A stretch of 21,484 nucleotides of DNA, taken from assembly GCA_900758495.1 (NCBI GenBank), contig CAAERO010000036.1, positions 1 through 21,484 on the forward strand, read 5' to 3'. A model generated the notes under the pieces. That model ran no database searches. It saw nothing but the letters and a program-made list of their open reading frames with translations, and was not told the DNA's origin. Both the position numbers and the translations under genes were made by a program. Positions 7,611-15,395 of the stretch are shown piece by piece. This stretch comes from Bacilli bacterium. GTDB taxonomy: Bacteria; Bacillota_I; Bacilli_A; RF39; UBA660. How positions within the stretch are numbered: the first letter of the stretch is position 1; each line of letters begins with the position of its first letter.

Positions 7611-7634
7611 AAGGAACTAGTCCTTCTTTTTTTT
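7609..7634 (+). terminator. Intrinsic terminator after topA
   Basis: Perfect 7-bp stem AGAAGGA/TCCTTCT with a five-base loop, then a run of T. The stem-loop overlaps the topA stop codon on the plus strand and the stop codon of the XRE gene on the minus strand. Confidence 0.8.
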
Positions 7635-7865
7635 CTTAGTACTATGGTATATTTTTACATAACGTTCATATTCAAATAATTCATTTGGAGTCATTTCTAA
7701 AAAATAACATAACTCGGGTATTAATGTTGATGGAAAACTAAGTTTTCCGTTTTCGTATCTTGAATATAAATCTTGTCCTATTCCAAGAGAAGCGGCAATT
7801 TCCTTTTGCGTAAGATTCATCACTTTTCGTTGTTCTTTAATTTTTTCATGAAAGTCCATTTCCAT
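7617..7865 (-). CDS. XRE-family small DNA-binding regulator
   Basis: 82 residues. A lambda-Cro/XRE helix-turn-helix fills most of the protein: KIKEQRKVMNLTQKEIAASL, then GIGQDLYSRYENGKLSFP, with the TQKEIAASLGI...YSRYENG recognition pattern; then LCYFLEMTPNELFEYE and a lysine-rich tail. There is no effector domain, so it is a stand-alone repressor-type protein. The start at 7865 has GGTGAT in front. Its promoter (7885-7914) faces the 7866-8157 gap, which contains phased repeats and the nuclease gene; it may regulate itself or that gene, which is inference. Confidence 0.85.
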   Translation of the reverse strand: MEMDFHEKIKEQRKVMNLTQKEIAASLGIGQDLYSRYENGKLSFPSTLIPELCYFLEMTPNELFEYERYVKIYHSTKKKKKD

Positions 7866-7884
7866 ATTTCATCACCGTACTTAG

Positions 7885-7914
7885 AGTGTAAACTATTATG
7901 CGTTTAAATGTCAA
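7885..7914 (-). promoter_or_regulatory. Promoter of the XRE gene
   Basis: On the minus strand TTGACA (7914-7909) and TACACT (7890-7885) are separated by 18 bases, about 20 bases before the start codon. Confidence 0.5.
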
Positions 7915-7986
7915 TCAAAAAGTTGTTTTATAGAAATTACTATAATTTGAAAAAATTTTAGATAATGCTAATTTTGCAAATTCAGA

Positions 7987-8059
7987 GTTAATTTTTCCTA
8001 AAAATAGTAAATTTCATAGCTGAAAATGTAAATTTCGGCCAAAAAGAAGGGTGAATTTC
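7987..8059. repeat. Phased GTNAATTTY repeats
   Basis: Four copies of a nine-base motif (GTTAATTTT at 7987, GTAAATTTC at 8007 and 8028, GTGAATTTC at 8051) are spaced 20, 21 and 23 bases apart, close to two helical turns. They lie between the XRE gene and the nuclease gene and could be operators. The last copy is part of an inverted repeat. Low sequence complexity makes chance possible. Confidence 0.3.
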
Positions 8060-8086
8060 GAAAATTCGGTATTTGCTCTTCTTTTT
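8041..8086 (+). terminator. Terminator-like hairpin in a gene gap
   Basis: AAAAAGAAG (8041-8049) pairs with CTTCTTTTT (8078-8086) around an inner GAATTT/AAATTC inverted repeat. No gene precedes it on the plus strand. With the TATAAT at 7941-7946 (no good -35) it might bound a small RNA of about 135 bases, which is speculation. Otherwise the 7866-8130 gap holds only AT-rich sequence and the repeats noted. Confidence 0.35.
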
Positions 8087-8157
8087 ATTATGTGTTAAGT
8101 TACCTCTTGCTAGAAAGGAGGTGATGCAATATAGTAAGTTTAAGTAATGATAGGGTT

Positions 8158-9099
8158 TTGAAATTGAAGGAAAAACTCTTGCGAGAAAATAAAGTTATAC
8201 CTGCTACTCAAGATACTGTTTTTAAGATAGTGATGTCTTCTTGTCCTAATTACCTTTCTTTTTTAATTAGTGAATTTCTAGGAGTATCAAAAGAAGAAAT
8301 TAAAAGTAAATTAGTGATTAAAAATAATGAACTTAGTTTAAGTAATGCTAAAGAGAAGAAGAAAATTTCTGATTTCATTGTTGGTATCGATAAGTTATTA
8401 ATCAATATTGAAATGAATGGTAAGTATTATGAGTGGTTATTTATGCGAAATGATGCTTATTTAGGAAAGATTGAAGGAGAAAGCTTAAACTCTGGTAATG
8501 ATTATAGTACACTTTATTCGTTTTTACAGATTAATCTAAATAACTTTAGTTATTTTAAAGGTAATGATTCAATGTTAGAATTTGTTTATACTGACAAAAA
8601 GAGTAGGCAAATTGAAACGGAAAAAGTTAAAAAATATCATATCAGTCTTCCAAAATTAGCTAAGAAATACTATAATGGAGCTAGATTAAGTAAACTTGAA
8701 AAGGCTCTACTTATACTAAGAGTTGATAAAGTTAGTGATTTAGAAAAACTAGGAGAAGGAGATGAAGATTTAATGGAAGCAGTTGGAAGAATAAGAGAAG
8801 CTTCGCTTGATATTAATACTATTGGACTTTACGATGCCGATTTGGAACGAGAGAAAATAGAAAATGGTATAAGAAACATATCTTTTAAAGCTGGTGAGCA
8901 GCATGGATTCAATCGTGGAGTTGAACAAGGAATTGAACGTGGAATTGAGTGTGGAATTGAACGTGGAATTGAGCAAGGAAGTATGCAAAAGCAAACTGCA
9001 ATAATTAGTGCAATGATTAACAATGGATTCAGTCAAGAGGAAATATCTAAAATTACTAATATCCCAATAAAAGAAGTAAAAGCAGTAAATATTAGTTGA
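8158..9099 (+). CDS. Rpn-family PD-(D/E)XK nuclease / putative transposase
   Basis: 313 residues from TTG 8158. It matches the PDDEXK_2/Rpn group: an opening NKVIPATQDTVFKIVMSS (the family's D-x-x-FK start), a nuclease core with D72, D78 and E85 in ISDFIVGIDKLLINIEMNG, the YEW segment, YHISLPKL, and a charged C-terminus with G-I-E-R repeats. Members promote recombination in Escherichia coli (RpnA) and act as DNA endonucleases. The start is uncertain: a perfect ribosome site AGAAAGGAGGTGA (8112-8124) points to an ATA codon at 8131, and the upstream frame (IVSLSNDRVLK) looks coding, while TTG 8158 has no ribosome site. The gene may have lost its ATG or use an unusual start. It converges with the minus-strand gene at 9107. 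Confidence 0.8.
   Translation: MKLKEKLLRENKVIPATQDTVFKIVMSSCPNYLSFLISEFLGVSKEEIKSKLVIKNNELSLSNAKEKKKISDFIVGIDKLLINIEMNGKYYEWLFMRNDAYLGKIEGESLNSGNDYSTLYSFLQINLNNFSYFKGNDSMLEFVYTDKKSRQIETEKVKKYHISLPKLAKKYYNGARLSKLEKALLILRVDKVSDLEKLGEGDEDLMEAVGRIREASLDINTIGLYDADLEREKIENGIRNISFKAGEQHGFNRGVEQGIERGIECGIERGIEQGSMQKQTAIISAMINNGFSQEEISKITNIPIKEVKAVNIS
8905..8988 (+). repeat. 12-bp in-frame tandem repeats in the Rpn-like gene
   Basis: Five good units of GGAATTGAACGT type (8917-8976) with degenerate units on either side encode G-I-E-(R/Q/C) repeats. Copy number can change by slippage without a frameshift. Such glycine/charge repeats near the C-terminus are common in this family. Confidence 0.75.
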
Positions 9100-9106
9100 A
9101 AGTTTA

Positions 9107-9922
9107 CTATCTTTTATAAATCATAATTCCAGATTTACTATTTTCAAAATTATAAACACTAGTGTTAGGCAGATTTAATTGTGAAAAAATATTAGTATCA
9201 TAAAGATAGGTCAATATTTCGCCATCATAGTTTAATGGGATAGTAGATAATAACTTTCTATAACTATCCTGAGAATTGTAATACATAATGGATGATAGAT
9301 TAACTAAATCATAACCAGTTTCTAAATTATTAGCAAGCTTAAAAATATCACCAGTTAAATAAGTTATATTAACAGTACTAAGTTGTTCTCTTAATTTGTA
9401 ATAATTATCATTACTTTGAAGATAAATATTCTTTCTTTTGACTTGTGTAGTAGAAAAAGGTTCACTAGAAAATAAAGTAGAATCTTTTAAATCACTATAA
9501 TCAAAGTAATTAAGTAAACTATCCCAGAATGTTTTTGTATCTTTATCCAAGACGCAACGAACAACGCCATACATATCATCATAATCTAAGTCATCAACCT
9601 CTTGATAGAAAAATTTAATAAATTCTTCTAAAGAAAAACATTGCAACGCTGCTATCTGTAAATTTAAATAATACTTTGGAAAAGTACTTATATCAAAACC
9701 AGTAATATTCTTACTTCCTGCAAAGATGCTATCTAAAATTTGATTACCAGAAGCGATGACAGAAAGAATAGTATCTTTTCTGTTAAGTAAAAACTGGTAT
9801 TTACTAATTTCTTCATTAGTCGTTCTATAAATAAAAGAACTATTGTGATAGGGCAAAGAAGTAACATTCTTTTTCTTTCTACTAACTATTTCTTGAGCTA
9901 TTCTTATATCATTATCAAGCAT
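9107..9922 (-). CDS. DUF3419/BtaA-like putative SAM-dependent transferase
   Basis: 271 residues, soluble. Residues 51-95 (TILSVIASGNQILDSIFAG, NITGFDIS, YLNLQIAALQ, then FSLEEFIKFFY) follow the DUF3419 pattern: a glycine-containing nucleotide loop, an acidic residue at the end of strand 2 (D77), a helix K/Q-x-AAL and a YEEF-like motif. Further on, YLTGDIF (188-194) and DLVNLSSIMYY (205-215) match the later Rossmann strands. BtaA of this family moves the 3-amino-3-carboxypropyl group of SAM to diacylglycerol in betaine-lipid synthesis; the role of this shorter version is unknown, and no betaine-lipid partner is nearby. The ribosome site is AGAGGG. It follows the LCP gene but a terminator separates them. 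Confidence 0.6.
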   Translation of the reverse strand: MLDNDIRIAQEIVSRKKKNVTSLPYHNSSFIYRTTNEEISKYQFLLNRKDTILSVIASGNQILDSIFAGSKNITGFDISTFPKYYLNLQIAALQCFSLEEFIKFFYQEVDDLDYDDMYGVVRCVLDKDTKTFWDSLLNYFDYSDLKDSTLFSSEPFSTTQVKRKNIYLQSNDNYYKLREQLSTVNITYLTGDIFKLANNLETGYDLVNLSSIMYYNSQDSYRKLLSTIPLNYDGEILTYLYDTNIFSQLNLPNTSVYNFENSKSGIMIYKR

Positions 9923-9968
9923 TATAATCCCTCTTTCAATGCTAATTATTTTAACATAAACAAAAGAA

Positions 9969-10006
9969 AAAAACTATAAAGAACGTTTGTATTCCTTATA
10001 GTTTTT
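9969..10006 (-). terminator. Terminator after the LCP gene
   Basis: A perfect 11-bp stem, AAAAACTATAA (9969-9979) with TTATAGTTTTT (9996-10006), with A and T tracts at either side, so it can act in both directions. On the minus strand it lies just downstream of the LCP stop codon. Confidence 0.75.
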
Positions 10007-10017
10007 GAAATTTATAA

Positions 10018-12072
10018 TTACTCACTAGGTTGATTGTTATCTTTTTCATCTTTTTTATTATCAGTTTTGTCATTTTTATTATTTTCTGTTGTATCTTCTT
10101 TTTTATTATCAGTTCCATTTTCGTTTTTATCATCAGGAACAGTAGGTACTGTTTGATTATCTGTTTTATCATCTTTGATGTTATTACCACTATTACTAGT
10201 AGTATTATCTTTAATAGTTGTATTTGGTTTACTATCAGTAATACTAGAAGATTCACTACTTCCACCAGATAAAGTAAGAACAACAGAACCACTAATTAAA
10301 TCAACGCGCTTATTGACTGGATAACTTTGAGCAATAACATGACCAGAATTACCTTTAAAACTCACTTTTACTCCATTTCTAGAAGCCCAAGACTGAGCAG
10401 TAGCCATTGTATCACCAGTAAAATTAGGAAGAAGAGTATACTTAAAAGCAGTTTTATAAGGACCAGTACCAGTTACAACTTTTTCATAAGGAGTATTAAT
10501 AGAAAAAGCAAACTCTTTAACCATTGTCGGTTCTTTCTTACCAAGATTAACTTTCATTGCATTGACAATATCTTTTTTGCTTTCTTTATTAGGAATATAA
10601 TCCCAAAGAACAAGTCTACTTCGCTCATCATAAATCATTTGACCAGTACCAGATAAGAATAACTGTTCAATATTTAATAAGTCAGCATCATCTTTTTGTA
10701 AGGCATTATTAGTAATATCTTTTGCAATATCATAAAAAGATAAAATTTGTTTTGTAGTAAAGTTAGTATCTAAATTATTAGAAATGGTATCCAAAACACC
10801 CATTACTTGACTAACACTAGACATATCTTTAACCTTATTAATAAGGCCTTGAATAACAATTTGTTGGTTAAGCCCACGGTCTAAATCACCATTAACAAGT
10901 TGCTTTCTATTTCTGGCAAGAACTAAAGCTTGTTCACCATTTAAGTGCTGTAGCCCTTTTTTAATACAGACATATCCTTCTCGGTTAGAATCATCAGTAC
11001 ATAAATTCTGTGGAACTTCAACATCAATTCCTCCTAAAGTATTAACTAAGGATACAAGTCCACGAAAGTTAATTTTTGCATAATAATCAATTTTTACATC
11101 AAAATAATTTTCAATCGTACTCATCATACAATCAGTACCATAAGCAGCAGCATGTGTAATTTTGTTTTCAGGAGTACCACTCCAACAAGATATTGGCACA
11201 TAACTATCTCTTGGAATACTAAGCATAGTTGCATTTAAAGTTTTAGGATTAAAAGTAATAAGTATCAAAGAATCACCATTTGCAACAGTATTCTTAGATA
11301 ACCCTTCATCAGTTGAATCAACACCCATTAATAAAATTGTAAAAGGATCACTAATACTCTTACCAGTAGAAGCAGTTTCTCTTTTACTAGTGGAACTCTT
11401 TAATAATTTCTTTTCCTTAGTATAAATAATCTTTGTATCTGTTGCTATATTTTGATAAGTTTCAATAGCTTGAAACAAACTAGGATAATTAGTAGTAATA
11501 AAAATAGCATTAATAGTTCCATCATATAAATCAGCAACCATACTACTATAATCATCATATTTCTTAATAGTATTAGTATTATCTAAATTATTTTCTTTGA
11601 TAATTGATTTTGGAATAATATAGCCATCAGGGGAAGACTTATCATCAAGTAAACCAATCTTTGTATTTTTTACTTCACTAATACTAGAAATATTACTATT
11701 TGCCATAGTAACTAAGCTACTAGAATAAGTTACATATGTCTTATTAACATTTTCAAGCTTGCCATATAAATACATAATGACAACTCCAATAAGTAAACTA
11801 AGTAACAAATAAATAATTAAGAAAAAAGTAAGTAACTTTGCTTTATTCTCTTTCTTCTTTCGCTTCTTTTTCATCTTTAAAAAGAAAACTAAATCAAGTA
11901 ATAAAAACACTCCAATAACAATATATCTGATGATTTCTTCAACTGGACCTAATAAAAGAATTTCATAGATAGCAAAGAAGTTAGCAAACAGCGTTATTAA
12001 AGTTAAAATAAATAACCAAAAACGATACTTTTTTTTCTTCTTTTTTTTGGACTTTTTTTCATCATTTTCCAT
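10018..12072 (-). CDS. LCP (LytR-CpsA-Psr) protein with binding-protein-like and PASTA domains
   Basis: 684 residues from the ATG at 12072, which has GGAGG at the right distance; an ATG at 12087 overlaps that site. After a lysine-rich cytosolic start, three membrane segments lie at about 17-37, 45-65 and 79-103. Residues about 120-220 (EVKNTKIGLLDD, YDGTINAIFIT) look like a solute-binding-protein fold. The LCP core runs about 243-415: ILLMGVDS, NGDSLILITFNP, SIPRDSYV (R288), VNTLGGIDVEVP, GLQHLNGEQALVLARNR, DLDRGLNQQ. Residues about 546-603 (LPNFTGDTMATAQSW to SGSVVLTLSGG) form a PASTA domain, followed by a D/N/K/T-rich tail. LCP enzymes attach teichoic acids or capsules to peptidoglycan; PASTA domains bind wall fragments. 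It is divergent from the glucosaminidase operon. The fused accessory domains are unusual but the core call is firm. Confidence 0.9.
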   Translation of the reverse strand: MENDEKKSKKKKKKKYRFWLFILTLITLFANFFAIYEILLLGPVEEIIRYIVIGVFLLLDLVFFLKMKKKRKKKENKAKLLTFFLIIYLLLSLLIGVVIMYLYGKLENVNKTYVTYSSSLVTMANSNISSISEVKNTKIGLLDDKSSPDGYIIPKSIIKENNLDNTNTIKKYDDYSSMVADLYDGTINAIFITTNYPSLFQAIETYQNIATDTKIIYTKEKKLLKSSTSKRETASTGKSISDPFTILLMGVDSTDEGLSKNTVANGDSLILITFNPKTLNATMLSIPRDSYVPISCWSGTPENKITHAAAYGTDCMMSTIENYFDVKIDYYAKINFRGLVSLVNTLGGIDVEVPQNLCTDDSNREGYVCIKKGLQHLNGEQALVLARNRKQLVNGDLDRGLNQQIVIQGLINKVKDMSSVSQVMGVLDTISNNLDTNFTTKQILSFYDIAKDITNNALQKDDADLLNIEQLFLSGTGQMIYDERSRLVLWDYIPNKESKKDIVNAMKVNLGKKEPTMVKEFAFSINTPYEKVVTGTGPYKTAFKYTLLPNFTGDTMATAQSWASRNGVKVSFKGNSGHVIAQSYPVNKRVDLISGSVVLTLSGGSSESSSITDSKPNTTIKDNTTSNSGNNIKDDKTDNQTVPTVPDDKNENGTDNKKEDTTENNKNDKTDNKKDEKDNNQPSE

Positions 12073-12099
12073 ACACTTTTCCTCCATTTATACCCTATA

Positions 12100-12128
12100 A
12101 TTATAGCTAATTTTTTCAATACTTTCAA
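12100..12128 (-). promoter_or_regulatory. Sigma-A promoter of the LCP gene
   Basis: On the minus strand TTGAAA (12128-12123) and TATAAT (12105-12100) have a 17-base spacer; GGAGG and the start at 12072 follow. Confidence 0.7.
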
Positions 12129-12210
12129 CAAAGCACCCTAAATAACAGTAAAATCTAGTGTAAAGTTTTATACAAAATATGAGCAAATAGGACAAATATG
12201 CTTTATTTAA

Positions 12211-12219
12211 TGATATAAT
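12211..12219 (+). promoter_or_regulatory. Extended -10 promoter of the cohesin-dockerin operon
   Basis: TGATATAAT is a perfect extended -10; only a weak -35 (AGGACA at 12189-12194) precedes. AGAGGAGG and ATG 12245 follow. About 80 bases separate it from the divergent LCP promoter, so common control is possible. Confidence 0.6.
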
Positions 12220-12244
12220 CAAGATACTAGAGGAGGTGCCTTTA

Positions 12245-14053
12245 ATGAAAAGATGGAGTAAATTATCTCTTTTTATCCTAGTGCTATTTTTTATGACGCC
12301 TACTGTTTATGCAAAAGAGTATATTGTTTTAAATACACCTAAAGCTTTCAAAGATAAACCAAGTGGGAGTAGAATTACTTCTATTGGTGATGAGGGAGTT
12401 TTAAATACTCTTAGTAAAGTAGTAGTACTTGATAAAAATAATAAAAGTGGATATGGTTGCAAATCAGCTTGGTATAAAGTGTCTTATCAAGATGTTGTTG
12501 GTTATATTTGTTCAAGCGACCAAGTAATAAAAGAAGAAGTAGAAATTGATAAAGATGGAGATTTTGAAAAAGAGATGTTAAGTAAAGGCTTTAATGAAAG
12601 TTATCTATCAGTCTTAAAAAGCCTTCATGAGAAACATCCAAATTGGATATTTAATGCTATTAAAACTAACTTAGATTATAACGAAGCTATTAAAAATGAA
12701 ACGATTGGTGAAATATCACTTGTAAATGGAAGTGATGAGAGTTTACGAAAAAAAGATGATTATGGTAACTATATCGAATCAGTAAAAGAAAAAGGCTGGT
12801 ATCAAGCAAGTTCTAGTGCGGTAGGTTATTATATGGATCCTAGAAACTTTTTAGCAGAAGAAGGAATCTTTATGTTTGAAAATTTACAATACAATAAAGA
12901 AATTCAAACAAAAGATGCCCTAAAAAGTATTTTAAAGAATACTTTTATGGATAATGATGAATATGTAAATTACTTTATGAAAGCTGCTGATAAATCAGGA
13001 GCTAGTCCTACTTATCTTGCTAGTCGGGTAAGACAAGAAAAAGGAGCTAATGGTTCAACTGGAGTAGATGGGGCAAAATTTACTTTTGCTAAAGATAATG
13101 AATGTGCAAATCGTTATCGTAATAATGATAACTGGACAATACTTAATAACTGTGGAAATGATCAAGAATATAGTGGTATTTATAACTTTTATAATATTGG
13201 TGCTTATGGGAGTTATCAAAGCCCTGTAATAAGAGGACTAATCTGGGCTAATGGTGGATATGATGCTAGTGTTACTAGTTATATGAGACCTTGGGATAGT
13301 AAAGAAAAAGCTCTTATTGGAGGAGCACTTTATATTGTTAATGGCTATATAAATGCTAATCAACACACTCTTTACTTTCAAAAATTCAATGTTAGTCCAT
13401 CAGCTTTAAACTCAACTTATACACATCAATATATGTCTAATATTAAAGCACCAGCTAGCGAAGCCTTATCAATCTATAAAGGCTATAAAAATAATGACTT
13501 ATTAGATAAGACTTATGAATTTTTAATTCCTGTTTATGAAAATATGCCAGGTGTAAGCGAAACTCCAAAAACAGATGATGATAAACCAGTAACTCCACCA
13601 GAAGAAGTTCCAGTAATTAAGATAGATGAAGCAATTATTGCTAGTAGTTATCGCTTAAATAGTAACTATATTTCAGGAATAGAAATGAATACTTCTAAAA
13701 CTAACTTGGAAAATCAGTTAAAAACAATCTATAATGGCTTATCAGTCGTTAGTGTTAAAGATAAATATGGTAATAATAAAAATGATGCTTTAGCTACAAA
13801 TGATATAATTACTATTTCTAATTCAAAAGAAACAAAAGAATACAAAGTAGTTATTTATGGTGATAATAATGGTGATGGAACAACTAGTATTATTGATTTA
13901 TTAAGAATTCAAAAATATCTACTTGGCAATAATAATTTAGCAGATGCTGAATTACTTGCTAGTGATTTAGATAAAGATGGTTTAATCACCGTAGTAGATT
14001 TATTAAGAATGCAGAAAACTTTATTAGGATATAGTAAAATAGAACAGAAATGA
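12245..14053 (+). CDS. Secreted glucosaminidase with SH3-like domain and C-terminal dockerin
   Basis: 602 residues from ATG 12245 (GAGGAGG 8 bases before; an in-frame GTG at 12236 lies within the site). Signal peptide at 1-23, ending TPTVYAKEY. Residues about 25-95 resemble an SH3-type wall-binding domain. The beta-N-acetylglucosaminidase (GH73-like) region spans about 115-435: FNESYLSVLKSLHEKHPNWIF, YYMDPRNFL, YLASRVRQEKGANGS with probable catalytic E265, and YNFYNIGAYGS. A proline-rich linker (about 440-460) and a beta-domain follow. Residues 538-596 are a type I dockerin: two calcium-loop repeats, GDNNGDGTTSIID and SDLDKDGLITVVD, each followed by LLR-x-QK-x-LLG. It should cleave peptidoglycan glycan chains outside the cell and be held by a cohesin, supplied by the next gene ten bases on. 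Confidence 0.88.
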   Translation: MKRWSKLSLFILVLFFMTPTVYAKEYIVLNTPKAFKDKPSGSRITSIGDEGVLNTLSKVVVLDKNNKSGYGCKSAWYKVSYQDVVGYICSSDQVIKEEVEIDKDGDFEKEMLSKGFNESYLSVLKSLHEKHPNWIFNAIKTNLDYNEAIKNETIGEISLVNGSDESLRKKDDYGNYIESVKEKGWYQASSSAVGYYMDPRNFLAEEGIFMFENLQYNKEIQTKDALKSILKNTFMDNDEYVNYFMKAADKSGASPTYLASRVRQEKGANGSTGVDGAKFTFAKDNECANRYRNNDNWTILNNCGNDQEYSGIYNFYNIGAYGSYQSPVIRGLIWANGGYDASVTSYMRPWDSKEKALIGGALYIVNGYINANQHTLYFQKFNVSPSALNSTYTHQYMSNIKAPASEALSIYKGYKNNDLLDKTYEFLIPVYENMPGVSETPKTDDDKPVTPPEEVPVIKIDEAIIASSYRLNSNYISGIEMNTSKTNLENQLKTIYNGLSVVSVKDKYGNNKNDALATNDIITISNSKETKEYKVVIYGDNNGDGTTSIIDLLRIQKYLLGNNNLADAELLASDLDKDGLITVVDLLRMQKTLLGYSKIEQK

Positions 14054-14063
14054 GATGATTTAA

Positions 14064-15395
14064 ATGTCAAAAAAGAAAATATTTATCTTTCTTCTTTCCT
14101 TTTTCTTTTTTTGTGGTATAGAAGAAGTTAATGCTGCAACAATTAGTGTAGCAGGAACAACTAGCAGTGGAGTGGTTGGAGGAACAGTTACAGTTAATGT
14201 AACTGTTAATGAACCATCAGGACTTGGAGCTTGGGAGTTTAATGTTGCTTATGATAGTGATATATTAACTCTTACTAGTGGACAAACACATGTAGTAGAC
14301 TATGTTCAAAGTCCTGGTCAAACAAGAAAGACTTATTCTTATAAATTTAACATTAAAAAAGAAGGAAAAGCAAGTGTCTCTATTGCTTCTTCAAACTTTG
14401 TTTCTTATGATGAACAAACACGAACAGCACCAAAAGATTCTACTACTATCAACTGTACTAAAAGAGAAACTGTACTTGCTAACTATAGTAAGAATAATAA
14501 TTTAGCAGAACTTGGAGTAAAAGATTATCAAATATCACCAAATTTTGATAAGAATAATCTTAACTATTCCCTAGAAGTAGAACATGATGTTGAAAAAATA
14601 ACTATTGAAGGAAGTAAGGAAGATTCTAAAAGTAGTATTACAGGTCTTGGTGAAAAAGAAGTCCATGAAGGAGCAAATACTTTTGATATTACAGTAACAG
14701 CCGAAAATGGTGCTACTAAAACTTATCACTTAACTGTAACCGTTAAAGAATTAGATCCAATAATAGTTAAAATAGAAAAAAAAGAAATGACTCTTGTTCA
14801 ACAAGAAAAAGAACTAGAAGGTAAAGTACCCACTCATTTTGAAAAGACAACGGTAAAAGTAAATGATAAAGATGTTTTAGCTTATGAAAATAAAGTCTTA
14901 AAAGTAAAACTAGTTGCTTTAAAAGATGATAAAGGTAATATCAATTTCTATCAATATGAAAAAAACAACTATAAGTTATATAATCAAATAACTAGTGGAA
15001 ATATCACAATTCATATCTTAACAGATGAAAAACAAGTTCCTAAAGGTTATAAATCTTATAAATTAAAGATAGATAATAAAGAATATATTGGTTATAAATT
15101 AAATAAGGAAGATGATTTTTTCTTAATTTATGGAGAAAATGTTGAAACTGGTAGAAAAAGTTTATATAATTATGATGAGGTAGAAAAAACTATTCAAAGA
15201 TATAATAAGGTAGATACTAAGAATAGTGCAAATAATAGCAACCAAGAAAAATTTATTATTTTAGGTTTATTAGGATTAGTTTTATTACTTCTTGTTATCT
15301 TATTAGGCCTATTGAATAATAATAAATCTAGTAAGAAAAAAACAAAAATTAAGAAAAGAATTGGGGAAAGAAATAATGGACAAAAAGAACTCTAA
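14064..15395 (+). CDS. Membrane-anchored cohesin-domain protein
   Basis: 443 residues. Signal peptide at 1-25 (ending EVNAA), then a cohesin domain at about 26-132: TISVAGTTSSGVVGG, VTVNVTVNEPSGLGAWEFN, VAYDSDILTL, YSYKFNIKKEGKASVSIAS, the order and motifs of the cohesin beta-sandwich. Residues about 143-228 resemble a cadherin-like beta-sandwich (LGVKDYQISPNFDKNNLNYSL, then EGANTFDITVTAENGATKTY). The stretch 230-390 is not assigned. A membrane span lies at about 398-417 with a lysine-rich cytosolic tail, so the cohesin faces outward. Cohesins bind dockerins; the only dockerin seen here is on the glucosaminidase immediately upstream. The ribosome site is weak (GATGATT), and coupling to the upstream gene is likely. 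Confidence 0.85.
   Translation: MSKKKIFIFLLSFFFFCGIEEVNAATISVAGTTSSGVVGGTVTVNVTVNEPSGLGAWEFNVAYDSDILTLTSGQTHVVDYVQSPGQTRKTYSYKFNIKKEGKASVSIASSNFVSYDEQTRTAPKDSTTINCTKRETVLANYSKNNNLAELGVKDYQISPNFDKNNLNYSLEVEHDVEKITIEGSKEDSKSSITGLGEKEVHEGANTFDITVTAENGATKTYHLTVTVKELDPIIVKIEKKEMTLVQQEKELEGKVPTHFEKTTVKVNDKDVLAYENKVLKVKLVALKDDKGNINFYQYEKNNYKLYNQITSGNITIHILTDEKQVPKGYKSYKLKIDNKEYIGYKLNKEDDFFLIYGENVETGRKSLYNYDEVEKTIQRYNKVDTKNSANNSNQEKFIILGLLGLVLLLLVILLGLLNNNKSSKKKTKIKKRIGERNNGQKEL

Noticed and set aside
8893..8988. CRISPR-like array
   Set aside because: Units are 12 bases, contiguous and in frame with the coding sequence; there are no spacers.
8770..9036. Two minus-strand ORFs rich in Ser/Ile/Pro
   Set aside because: They are antisense readings of the 12-bp tandem repeats of the nuclease gene and have no ribosome sites or family motifs.
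9996..10292. Overlapping ORFs on both strands at the end of the LCP gene
   Set aside because: They are shadows of the low-complexity D/N/K/T-rich tail; the LCP frame explains the region.
14302..14505. 67-residue ORF inside the cohesin gene
   Set aside because: Out of frame with a clear cohesin domain and lacking a ribosome site.
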